From Nocardioides sp. (GTDB taxonomy: Bacteria > Actinomycetota > Actinomycetes > Propionibacteriales > Nocardioidaceae): 6,175 nucleotides of DNA. A program made the position numbers and the translations under genes. Shown here piece after piece: positions 1 through 5,374 of this stretch; within the stretch, counting starts at the first letter, position 1, and every line of letters starts with the position of its first letter. The stretch is taken from positions 1 through 6,175 of the forward strand of contig JARICB010000406.1 of the NCBI GenBank assembly GCA_029264225.1, given 5' to 3'. The notes beneath the pieces were generated by a model, which did no database searches, was not told the DNA's origin, and worked only from the letters and a program-made list of their open reading frames with translations.

Positions 1-967
1 CCAGCCGGGACTCGGCATCAACCAGAGCGTGCCGGGCGTGGCATTGCCCGGATTGTCGCCGGTGTTGCTCTCGGGCCACGGCACGATCGTCGCGGGCCTG
101 ATCTCCGGGCCCGACGGGGTGGCCCCGGCAGCGCAGGTGATCGACATCCGCGTCTTCGACACCGCAGATGCCGACGTCTCGCAAGGCGAGAAGGACGTCA
201 CCTCGCAGGGCATCACCGACGGCATCCGGGCCGCGATCGCCCTGCACCGGACCACCCCCTTCCAAGTCGCCAACATCGCGCTCTCCGTCACCCAGGACGA
301 CCCCCGGCTGCGGGCAGCCGTCAAGGACCTGCTCAAGCGCGACGTCGTCGTCGTGGCGTCGTCAGGCAACGTCGCCGCCGAAGCGGAGACCACCACGTTC
401 GAAGGGACTCCTGGCAGTGACGCCGAGGTCTACCCGGCCGACTATCCGGGGGTGTTGGCCGTCAGCGCCACCCCACCGGCCGGCGGAGATCCGCGTGAAT
501 CAGTGCTCCCCAACAAGGACACCGACGTCGCTGCCCCGACCTTCGGCGCCATCTCGGTCAACGTCAACTCCCAGCGCTGCGACATCGACCAGGTGGCGAC
601 CTCGTGGGCAGCGGCGGAGGTGAGCGGCATCGTCGCGCTGCTGCGCGCGCAGTTTCCCGGCGAGACCGCCAAGCAGGTCGTAGCCCGACTGATGACGACT
701 ACCGAGGGTTCGGACAGCTCCGACAACCCGTGGACCGGCGCCGGGGTGGTGCAGGCCCACGATGCGCTGACCCTGGCGCTCGACCCCGGTCGCAGCGGGA
801 AGCTCGAACGCTCGGTGCAGACCCAACGCAACGACTCGCAGGCACCGCCGCCGCCCGAGCAGATCGACCTGTTCGGTACGCCGCGGGCGCTGCTCCTGTG
901 GTTCGGGCTGGCCGGCGGCGTACTCATCGCCCTCGCCTCGATGCTGCGCTCGCTAACCCGACCCTGA
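1..967 (+). CDS. mycP: Mycosin-like subtilisin-family (S8) serine protease, 3' part only
   Basis: The reading frame is already open at base 2, so the gene starts upstream of the window; 321 residues are visible. The subtilase His motif SGHGTIVAGLISG has its catalytic His at 77-79. The oxyanion Asn lies in VVVVASSGN (codon 368-370), and the catalytic Ser in VATSWAAAEVSG (codon 602-604). The Asp motif is not in the window. A Pro-rich stretch (QAPPPPEQ) leads into one hydrophobic helix (about 887-946) and a short basic tail ending LTRP. This C-terminal anchor after the protease domain is the mycosin architecture, known from type VII secretion-associated proteases, with the catalytic domain outside the membrane. 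An N-terminal signal peptide is expected but cannot be seen. The Ser motif is unusual: Ala replaces the Gly before Thr-Ser, and the usual following Pro is missing. No EsxA/B, EccB-E or other ESX gene is in the window, so a role in type VII secretion is inferred only from domain layout. A stand-alone membrane-anchored subtilase is the alternative. Confidence 0.85.
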   Translation, partial: QPGLGINQSVPGVALPGLSPVLLSGHGTIVAGLISGPDGVAPAAQVIDIRVFDTADADVSQGEKDVTSQGITDGIRAAIALHRTTPFQVANIALSVTQDDPRLRAAVKDLLKRDVVVVASSGNVAAEAETTTFEGTPGSDAEVYPADYPGVLAVSATPPAGGDPRESVLPNKDTDVAAPTFGAISVNVNSQRCDIDQVATSWAAAEVSGIVALLRAQFPGETAKQVVARLMTTTEGSDSSDNPWTGAGVVQAHDALTLALDPGRSGKLERSVQTQRNDSQAPPPPEQIDLFGTPRALLLWFGLAGGVLIALASMLRSLTRP

Positions 968-984
968 CCCGCCCCGGGAAACCA

Positions 985-1017
985 GAACGGACCGAACCCG
1001 GTCGGGTCGGTCCGTTC
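985..1017. terminator. Strong hairpin between convergent genes, probable bidirectional terminator
   Basis: Bases 985-995 plus 997-999 pair with 1004-1017, giving a 14-bp GC-rich stem with a single bulged A and a four-base loop (1000-1003). It begins 17 bases after the protease stop codon and lies 8 bases beyond the CCA end of the minus-strand tRNA, so it can serve both transcripts. There is no U-tract on the plus side. The minus strand runs on into TGGTTTCCC, a weak T-rich run. U-poor hairpin terminators are common in high-GC actinobacteria. Confidence 0.7.
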
Positions 1018-1025
1018 GGTATCAC

Positions 1026-1115
1026 TGGCGGAGGATAAGGGATTCGAACCCTTGAGGGTTTTCACACCCAACCCGCTTTCCAAGCGAGCGCCATAGGCCA
1101 CTAGGCGAATCCTCC
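1026..1115 (-). tRNA. tRNA-Ser, anticodon GGA
   Basis: Read on the minus strand, this folds as a complete 90-base type II (long variable arm) tRNA. The acceptor stem GGAGGAT (1109-1115) pairs perfectly with ATCCTCC (1030-1036), followed by discriminator G (1029) and an encoded CCA (1026-1028). The D arm has a GCC/GGC stem and the conserved GG in its loop. The anticodon stem CTCGC/GCGGG contains one U-G pair, and its loop TTGGAAA places GGA at 1079-1081, which reads UCC and UCU. The variable arm forms a GGGT/ACCC helix, as expected of tRNA-Ser. The T arm AAGGG-TTCGAAT-CCCTT is canonical. The gene is transcribed towards the protease gene and away from ffs. Whether the 3' CCA is used as encoded or re-added after trimming cannot be told. 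Confidence 0.97.
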
Positions 1116-1122
1116 GCGACGG

Positions 1123-1152
1123 AGAATACCCGTCGGGCTGCCGCGGATGAAA
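1123..1152 (-). promoter_or_regulatory. Possible promoter of the tRNA-Ser gene
   Basis: On the minus strand a TATTCT hexamer (1123-1128, four of six matches to TATAAT) lies 7 bases before the mature tRNA 5' end. A weak TTTCAT/TTCATC -35-like element sits at about 1146-1152, 17-18 bases further upstream. The spacing fits a sigma-70-type promoter with transcription starting almost at the tRNA end. Both elements are imperfect, so this is a tentative call. Confidence 0.3.
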
Positions 1153-1194
1153 TCGCCTCCCGGCTGGTCTGCGTGCGGGTGGGTACGGACCCGG

Positions 1195-1224
1195 TTGGGC
1201 GACCTCGCGGGATTCACCTAGACT
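1195..1224 (+). promoter_or_regulatory. Probable promoter of the SRP RNA gene
   Basis: TTGGGC (1195-1200) and TAGACT (1219-1224) are separated by 18 bases. The predicted start falls at about 1229-1232, just before the terminal helix of the SRP RNA. TAGACT has the TANNNT form preferred by actinobacterial housekeeping sigma factors. The match between predicted start and RNA 5' end is the main support. Confidence 0.55.
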
Positions 1225-1228
1225 CTGC

Positions 1229-1323
1229 GCCAACCCCCCACGTGGCGGCATCTCACCGAATTCCCCCAGGGCCGGAAGGCAGCAAGGGTAGGAGAGCTCT
1301 ACCGGGTACGTGGGGGGCCTTTT
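1229..1323 (+). ncRNA. ffs: Signal recognition particle RNA, small bacterial 4.5S type
   Basis: This is the RNA core of the signal recognition particle. It binds Ffh and promotes GTPase docking with FtsY during co-translational membrane targeting. The diagnostic apex is present: CC-GGAA-GG, with the GGAA tetraloop at 1274-1277, followed by AGCA (1281-1284) on the 3' side of the symmetric internal loop. The ends close in a 10-bp helix, CCCCCCACGT (1234-1243) with ACGTGGGGGG (1308-1317). A TTTT run at 1320-1323 follows, so the terminal helix may also act in termination. The length of about 90 bases fits the Alu-lacking short form. The exact ends are estimated from the promoter and the helix. 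An ffs gene just upstream of dnaX is a familiar actinobacterial arrangement. Confidence 0.93.
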
Positions 1324-1400
1324 CATGCCCAGGTGCCCGCTCAGACGGCCCGGTCCCGTTTGGGTGTGGGCGCGTAGTGGCCGGTGTCGGAGGCGGTGGC

Positions 1401-1406
1401 TAGTGT
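1401..1406 (+). promoter_or_regulatory. Probable -10 element of a leaderless dnaX transcript
   Basis: TAGTGT at 1401-1406 fits the actinobacterial TANNNT -10 consensus and ends exactly six bases before the GTG start codon of dnaX at 1413. That would place transcription start at or beside the first base of the coding region. No convincing -35 hexamer is visible. The only purine-rich run nearby (GGAGG, 1389-1393) lies 19 bases before the GTG, too far for a Shine-Dalgarno site. The absence of a usable ribosome binding site supports the leaderless reading. Confidence 0.5.
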
Positions 1407-1412
1407 TCACAC

Positions 1413-3650
1413 GTGGACTCACCACTTGCGCTCTATCGCCGCTACCGGCCCGAGACGTTTTCCGAGGTCATTGGCCAAGATCACGTCACGGAGCCGCTGC
1501 GAAACGCGCTCAAGAACGACCGGGTGAACCACGCCTATCTTTTCTCCGGGCCTCGCGGCTGTGGCAAGACCACCTCGGCCCGCATCCTGGCGCGCGCCCT
1601 CAACTGCGCCCAGGCGCCGATCGCCGACCCCTGCGGTAAGTGCGACAGCTGCCGAGAGCTCGCGCGCGACGGGGGCGGCTCGATCGACGTCATCGAGATC
1701 GACGCGGCCTCTCACGGTGGCGTCGACGACGCCCGCGACCTACGTGAGAAGGCGTTCTTCTCCCCGGTGCGCGACCGGTTCAAGATCTACATCATCGATG
1801 AGGCCCACATGGTCTCCAGCCAGGGCTTCAACGCCCTGCTGAAGCTGGTCGAGGAGCCGCCCCCGCACCTGCGGTTCATCTTCGCGACCACCGAGCCGGA
1901 GAAAGTGCTGCCGACGATCCGCTCGCGCACCCACCACTACCCGTTCCGGTTGATCCCGCCGCGGCTGCTCTCCGACTACCTGATGCAACTGTGCGCCGAC
2001 GAGGGTGCTGCCATCGAGCCGGCCGCGCTGCCGCTGCTGGTGCGCGCCGGCGGCGGATCCGCGCGAGACACCCTGTCGGTCCTCGACCAACTCCTGGGCG
2101 GTGCCGGACCCGACGGCGTGACCTACGACCTCGCGGCCGCGCTGCTGGGTTTCACCCCCGAGACGCTGCTCGACGAGGTGGTGGACGCGTTCGCCGCCGT
2201 CGACGGCGCGGCCGTCTTCGGGGTGGTCGACAAGGTCGTCGAGACCGGGCGCGACCCCCGCCGCTTCACTGAAGACCTGCTGCGTCGGCTGCGTGACCTG
2301 GTGATCGTCGCCGCAGTTCCCGACGCGCCGGCCAGCGGTCTCCTCGACCTGCCCGAGGACGCAGGTGAGCGTCTGGTCGCCCAGGCCTCCCGCTTCGGCG
2401 CCGTAGAGCTGAGTCGAGCTGCCGACATCGTGGCCGCCGGCCTGACCGAGATGCGGGGTGCGACTGCGCCCCGGCTCCTGCTCGAGCTGATCTGCGCACG
2501 GGTGCTCCTTCCCGGCGCCGATGACACGAGCGACGGGGTGATGGCGCGGCTGGACCGGATCGAGCGGCGCCTCGACGTCTCGGGTGCGGTCAGCGCGCCG
2601 CACGACCGAGCCATGCGACCAGCCTCTGCGCCCGCCGCCGCAGTCGCGACCCCCGCACCCGTTCAGCCACCGGTCCAGGCGCCGACGCAGGCACCCACGC
2701 AGGCCCCGGACGCTGCTTCCCCGCAGGCCCCGCAGGCCCCGTCGGTCGCCCCCAGCACAGCGCCGAAGCCAGAGACCGGCCCGGAACCGATGTTTGCGCC
2801 GCCGCGCTTCGACCAGGACGAGTCGGCCGCGGTTGCCGCGCCCGCCCAGGCGACACCTCCTCCGACGCCGTCGCCGGTGGCGGCCCCGACCACCAGCCCG
2901 GTAGACCCGACGAGTTCGGTGACTGCCCAGCAGCCCGGCGAGCCCGCCGAGACGGCGCCCCCGAGCACCCTGAGCCTGGTCGACGTACGCCGCCTGTGGC
3001 CCGACATCATTGCCGCGACGAAGACGATGCGCCGCCTGACCTGGATGCTGCTGCGCGACAATTCGCAGGTGATCGGCGTGGACTCGAAGACGCTGACGGT
3101 CGGCTTCAACAACGCCGGCGCCTTCGGCTCGTTCAGCGCCGGCGGTTCCGAGGAGATCCTTCGTCAGGCGGCCATCGACGTGGCAGGTGTCGAGTGGCGC
3201 ATCAACGCCATCCTGGATCCGGGCGCCCAGCCCGACGCCAACAAGCCGGTCGTGCGGCACTCGTCCACCGCCGCTCCCGAGCCGGTGGCCCCGTCGCAGG
3301 CCCCCACATCGCCGCCCGCGTGGGCAGCCGGTGGGGATGACTCAGCTGTGGAGACGCCCGACTCACCGCCGGCCTGGGCTGGCCCGACGAGCCCAGAGGC
3401 ACCCAGTGCCCCGGACACCTCGGCCAACGCCGCCCCCTCCGAGTCGACCGGGCTCAACGCCGCCCGGGCGGCGCTGGTGAGATCGCGTGAAACCGGCTCG
3501 GAGGCGGGAGCGGTGGTTGATCCGCGAGTGCTTGCCGACGCGGCTGCAGACCCGGACGACCCGGCGCCCGATACCCAGGGCCTCGACAGCACTGCCCTGC
3601 TGCAACAGGCACTCGGCGCGAAGATCGTCGACGAGATCAATCACACGTGA
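1413..3650 (+). CDS. dnaX: DNA polymerase III subunit gamma/tau (clamp loader ATPase)
   Basis: This is the motor subunit of the clamp loader, which opens the DnaN sliding clamp and loads it on primed DNA. The 745-residue product starts MDSPLALYRRYRPETF, the usual DnaX N-terminus. Visible motifs are Walker A GPRGCGKT (46-53), four zinc-binding Cys (65, 74, 77, 80), Walker B DEAH (129-132), sensor 1 TTEPEK (159-164), an SRT version of the SRC arginine-finger motif (171-173), and sensor 2 GGGSARDT (213-220). A short charged helix (ARLDRIERRL) follows the collar domain. Then come a Pro/Ala/Gln-rich linker (about 395-515), a conserved actinobacterial C-terminal domain starting VDVRRLWPDI (from 523 to about 605), a second disordered linker, and a conserved-looking tail ending in LLQQALGAKIVDEIN. 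It is longer than E. coli tau (643 residues), mainly through the linkers. The GTG start is chosen by homology and by the -10 element six bases upstream. No A-rich slippery site for a gamma frameshift is present. ybaB follows 28 bases downstream. Confidence 0.98.
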   Translation: MDSPLALYRRYRPETFSEVIGQDHVTEPLRNALKNDRVNHAYLFSGPRGCGKTTSARILARALNCAQAPIADPCGKCDSCRELARDGGGSIDVIEIDAASHGGVDDARDLREKAFFSPVRDRFKIYIIDEAHMVSSQGFNALLKLVEEPPPHLRFIFATTEPEKVLPTIRSRTHHYPFRLIPPRLLSDYLMQLCADEGAAIEPAALPLLVRAGGGSARDTLSVLDQLLGGAGPDGVTYDLAAALLGFTPETLLDEVVDAFAAVDGAAVFGVVDKVVETGRDPRRFTEDLLRRLRDLVIVAAVPDAPASGLLDLPEDAGERLVAQASRFGAVELSRAADIVAAGLTEMRGATAPRLLLELICARVLLPGADDTSDGVMARLDRIERRLDVSGAVSAPHDRAMRPASAPAAAVATPAPVQPPVQAPTQAPTQAPDAASPQAPQAPSVAPSTAPKPETGPEPMFAPPRFDQDESAAVAAPAQATPPPTPSPVAAPTTSPVDPTSSVTAQQPGEPAETAPPSTLSLVDVRRLWPDIIAATKTMRRLTWMLLRDNSQVIGVDSKTLTVGFNNAGAFGSFSAGGSEEILRQAAIDVAGVEWRINAILDPGAQPDANKPVVRHSSTAAPEPVAPSQAPTSPPAWAAGGDDSAVETPDSPPAWAGPTSPEAPSAPDTSANAAPSESTGLNAARAALVRSRETGSEAGAVVDPRVLADAAADPDDPAPDTQGLDSTALLQQALGAKIVDEINHT
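2676..2741 (+). repeat. Short Gln-Ala-Pro repeats in the dnaX linker
   Basis: Codons 422-443 of dnaX encode five QAP units: three at fourfold spacing (QAPTQAPTQAP) and two adjacent (QAPQAP), separated by a short spacer. The DNA units are similar but not identical (cag-gcg-ccg, cag-gca-ccc, cag-gcc-ccg). They are in frame and probably arose by slippage or small duplications. Such a segment is expected to be extended and disordered, and its length may vary between strains. Confidence 0.6.
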
Positions 3651-3668
3651 CCACACGACCCAGACCAC

Positions 3669-3673
3669 GGGAG
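3669..3673 (+). promoter_or_regulatory. Shine-Dalgarno site that fixes the ybaB start
   Basis: GGGAG at 3669-3673 lies five bases before ATG 3679. It supports this start over in-frame upstream extensions, which would overlap the end of dnaX and add residues not seen in the family. Confidence 0.75.
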
Positions 3674-3678
3674 TACGC

Positions 3679-4092
3679 ATGAGCCAGAACCCCTTCGACG
3701 CCCTCGGTAGCGGCGGATTCGACATGGATGCGCTGCTGCAGCAGGCCCAGCAGATGCAGGAACAGTTGCAGAACGCTCAGGCGCAGTTGATGGAACAGAC
3801 GGTGGAGGGCACCGTGGCCGGCGGAGCCATCACGGTGAGCGTCAACGGCGTAGGTGAGTTGATGTCGGTGAACATCGCGGCCGGCCAGTTCGACGGCACC
3901 GACTCCGACGACCTTGCCGACCTCGGTGACATGGTCGTGGCGGCCTACCGCGACGCCAAGGCGAAGGCGGAAGCGATGGCGAGCCAGGCCATGGGTCCGC
4001 TCGCGGGTGGTCTCGAAGGTCTTGGCGGCCTCGGAGGTTCGGCTGGTCCTGACACCGCGGGCGGGTCGCCCAGCGCCTCGCTCGGCTTCTAG
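3679..4092 (+). CDS. ybaB: YbaB/EbfC family nucleoid-associated protein
   Basis: The product has 137 residues. YbaB/EbfC proteins are small dimeric DNA-binding proteins that associate with the nucleoid. The N-terminal half carries a long Gln-rich helix (about residues 16-40, with [13 protein letters not shown]), then the family's beta segment with [20 protein letters not shown], a short acidic stretch, and a second helix containing [15 protein letters not shown]. The order helix, three-stranded sheet, helix is typical of the fold. The last 30 or so residues are Gly/Ser/Pro-rich and probably disordered, as often seen in actinobacterial members. The frame is open further upstream, but ATG 3679 is preferred for its Shine-Dalgarno site and because the protein then begins like its relatives. 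Placement between dnaX and recR is the classic bacterial order. The 8-base gap to recR suggests translational coupling. Confidence 0.95.
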   Translation: MSQNPFDALGSGGFDMDALLQQAQQMQEQLQNAQAQLMEQTVEGTVAGGAITVSVNGVGELMSVNIAAGQFDGTDSDDLADLGDMVVAAYRDAKAKAEAMASQAMGPLAGGLEGLGGLGGSAGPDTAGGSPSASLGF

Positions 4093-4100
4093 GGTCCGCG

Positions 4101-4700
4101 TTGTACGAAGGCATCGTCCAGGACCTCATCGATGAACTGGGCCGACTACCCGGCATCGGTCCCAAGAGCGCCCAGCGGATCGCGTTCCACCTGCTCCAGG
4201 CCGAGCCTGCCGACGTACGACGCCTGGCTGACGTGCTGATCGAGGTCAAGGACAAGGTGCGGTTCTGCTCGATCTGTTTCAACGTCTCCCAGGACGAGCA
4301 GTGCCGGATCTGTCGCGACCCGCGACGTGACCCGTCCGCGCTGTGCGTGGTGGAGGAATACAAGGACGTCGTCGCCATCGAGCGCACCCGTGAGTTCCGC
4401 GGGCGCTATCACGTGCTCGGAGGCGCGATCTCGCCGATCGACGGGATCGGACCTGACCAGTTGCGCATCCGTGAGCTGATGGTGCGGTTGGCCGACGGCG
4501 AGCTGACCGAGATCATCTTGGCGACCGATCCCAACCTCGAAGGCGAGGCCACTGCGACCTACCTCACCCGGATGTTGCGGCCGATGGGGTTGCGCGTAAC
4601 GCGTTTGGCGAGTGGACTCCCTGTAGGCGGGGATCTGGAGTACGCCGACGAAGTGACCTTGGGGCGAGCGTTTGCAGGAAGGCGATCCGCAGATGAGTGA
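4101..4700 (+). CDS. recR: Recombination mediator protein RecR
   Basis: RecR works with RecO (and RecF) to load RecA on SSB-coated single-stranded DNA in gap repair. The product is 199 residues, the family's usual length. The sequence shows the helix-hairpin-helix [17 protein letters not shown] (16-32), the Cys4 zinc finger (Cys 56, 59, 68, 71), and a Toprim domain with VVEE (83-86) and DPNLEGEAT (143-151). The C-terminal part contains [14 protein letters not shown]. The start is TTG at 4101, because translation from it gives the canonical [18 protein letters not shown] start. A weak AGGG (4091-4094) overlapping the ybaB stop codon is the only ribosome-binding sequence, so ribosomes probably carry over from ybaB. 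The 3' end overlaps the next gene by 8 bases. Confidence 0.98.
   Translation: MYEGIVQDLIDELGRLPGIGPKSAQRIAFHLLQAEPADVRRLADVLIEVKDKVRFCSICFNVSQDEQCRICRDPRRDPSALCVVEEYKDVVAIERTREFRGRYHVLGGAISPIDGIGPDQLRIRELMVRLADGELTEIILATDPNLEGEATATYLTRMLRPMGLRVTRLASGLPVGGDLEYADEVTLGRAFAGRRSADE
4676..4682 (+). promoter_or_regulatory. Shine-Dalgarno site for the DUF5063 gene, inside recR
   Basis: AGGAAGG at 4676-4682 lies within the last codons of recR, ten bases before ATG 4693. It favours this start over the in-frame TTG at 4672, which lies in front of the site, and over ATG 4708. Confidence 0.65.
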
Positions 4701-5298
4701 CGAGCCGATGGTGACCCGTACGCCGGGTGAGGACGAGGAGTTCGCCGCACAGATAGCGGACCAGATCGAGAGTTTCCTGCTTGTCCTGCGGGCAGTGGCC
4801 CGGGAGGGCAACGGTGCCCGGGCGATCTCCCTGCTGCTCCTCGAGATCAGCCAGGTGCTGCTCGCGGGGGCTCGCCTCGGCGCGCAGCTCGACTTCCAAC
4901 CGCGCGAGAAGTACCAGCCCGACGTCGGCCCCGATGCCGAGGTCGACGACATGCGGCTGCGACTCGCGCTGATGCTCGACAGCGTCGACACCTACAGCTT
5001 CGTCTTCGACCCCTACCTGCCCCAGGTGGTGGAGAGCCAGCTCTCCGACGACCTCACCTCGATCGCGGCAGACCTCGACAACGGGCTGCGTCACTACAAG
5101 CGCGGTGACGTCACCGAGGCGCTGTGGTGGTGGCAGTTCTCCTACGTCAACAACTGGGGCAACCTCGCCGGGGCCACGCTCAACGCACTGCTGACAGTGG
5201 TGGCCCACGACCGATTCGACACCGATTTCGAGGAGACCGTCGAGGCACTGACGGTCGCTCATGAGATGTTGGATTCGCCGGTCGACCCGCCCCGGTAG
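4693..5298 (+). CDS. DUF5063 domain-containing protein, function unknown
   Basis: I recognise this 201-residue protein as the DUF5063 family, which in actinobacteria is typically found between recR and the aspartokinase gene. No catalytic motif is evident. It has no signal peptide or clear membrane span and looks soluble, acidic and mostly helical. Notable segments are an N-terminal helix with [17 protein letters not shown], then [16 protein letters not shown], then [14 protein letters not shown] conserved-looking block follows, [23 protein letters not shown], with three successive Trp at 145-147 and another at 155. ATG 4693 is chosen because AGGAAGG precedes it. It overlaps the recR stop by 8 bases, so the two are probably translationally coupled. 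The TAG stop coincides with a candidate promoter element for lysC. Its operon position with dnaX, ybaB and recR might hint at a DNA-metabolism role, but adjacency alone is weak evidence. Confidence 0.88.
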   Translation: MSDEPMVTRTPGEDEEFAAQIADQIESFLLVLRAVAREGNGARAISLLLLEISQVLLAGARLGAQLDFQPREKYQPDVGPDAEVDDMRLRLALMLDSVDTYSFVFDPYLPQVVESQLSDDLTSIAADLDNGLRHYKRGDVTEALWWWQFSYVNNWGNLAGATLNALLTVVAHDRFDTDFEETVEALTVAHEMLDSPVDPPR

Positions 5299-5301
5299 AA
5301 T
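5296..5301 (+). promoter_or_regulatory. Candidate -10 element for lysC
   Basis: TAGAAT (five of six matches to TATAAT) includes the TAG stop codon of the DUF5063 gene. No -35 hexamer sits at ideal spacing; TTGGAT at 5269-5274 is 21 bases away, which is too far. Transcription from here would give lysC a leader of about 67 bases. That leader is too short for a lysine riboswitch, and I see no such structure in it. Confidence 0.4.
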
Positions 5302-5361
5302 CGGGTTCGGGCAGCGGCAACGGCGCCGGGGCCCACATCTGTGACTTCAATCGAGATCGTC

Positions 5362-5366
5362 GAGGA
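5362..5366 (+). promoter_or_regulatory. Shine-Dalgarno site for lysC
   Basis: GAGGA at 5362-5366 lies eight bases before GTG 5375. It supports that GTG as the lysC start rather than the in-frame GTG four codons later (5387). Confidence 0.75.
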
Positions 5367-5374
5367 CCAACACC

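Noticed and set aside
1026..1115. tRNA gene as an integration site for a mobile element
   Set aside because: No repeated tRNA 3' end, integrase or element-like gene is visible on either side in this window.
1173..1403. Plus-strand 76-codon frame over the ffs region
   Set aside because: It overlaps the whole SRP RNA and encodes nothing recognisable.
442..1425. Minus-strand open frame of 327 codons across the protease end, tRNA and ffs
   Set aside because: It runs through a tRNA and an SRP RNA gene and opposes conserved coding sequence; long antisense frames are expected at this GC content.
1740..3260. Minus-strand open frame of 506 codons opposite dnaX
   Set aside because: The product is Arg/Gly-rich low complexity with no motif, and the plus strand encodes an unmistakable DnaX; it is a shadow frame.
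1413..3650. Programmed frameshift producing a short gamma form of DnaX
   Set aside because: I found no A-rich slippery heptamer such as that of E. coli dnaX, and the GC-rich sequence offers no convincing alternative.
3487..3678. Longer ybaB starting inside dnaX
   Set aside because: The frame is open, but the extra N-terminus is Arg-rich shadow sequence, and ATG 3679 has a well-placed Shine-Dalgarno site and the family's normal start.
5305..5340. GC-rich inverted segments (GGGC...GCCC, GGCGCC) as a terminator before lysC
   Set aside because: The pairings are short with large loops, no T-run follows, and similar matches occur by chance in such GC-rich DNA.
5299..5374. Lysine riboswitch or attenuator before lysC
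   Set aside because: The leader is only about 75 bases, far shorter than a lysine riboswitch aptamer, and shows no matching core or leader peptide.
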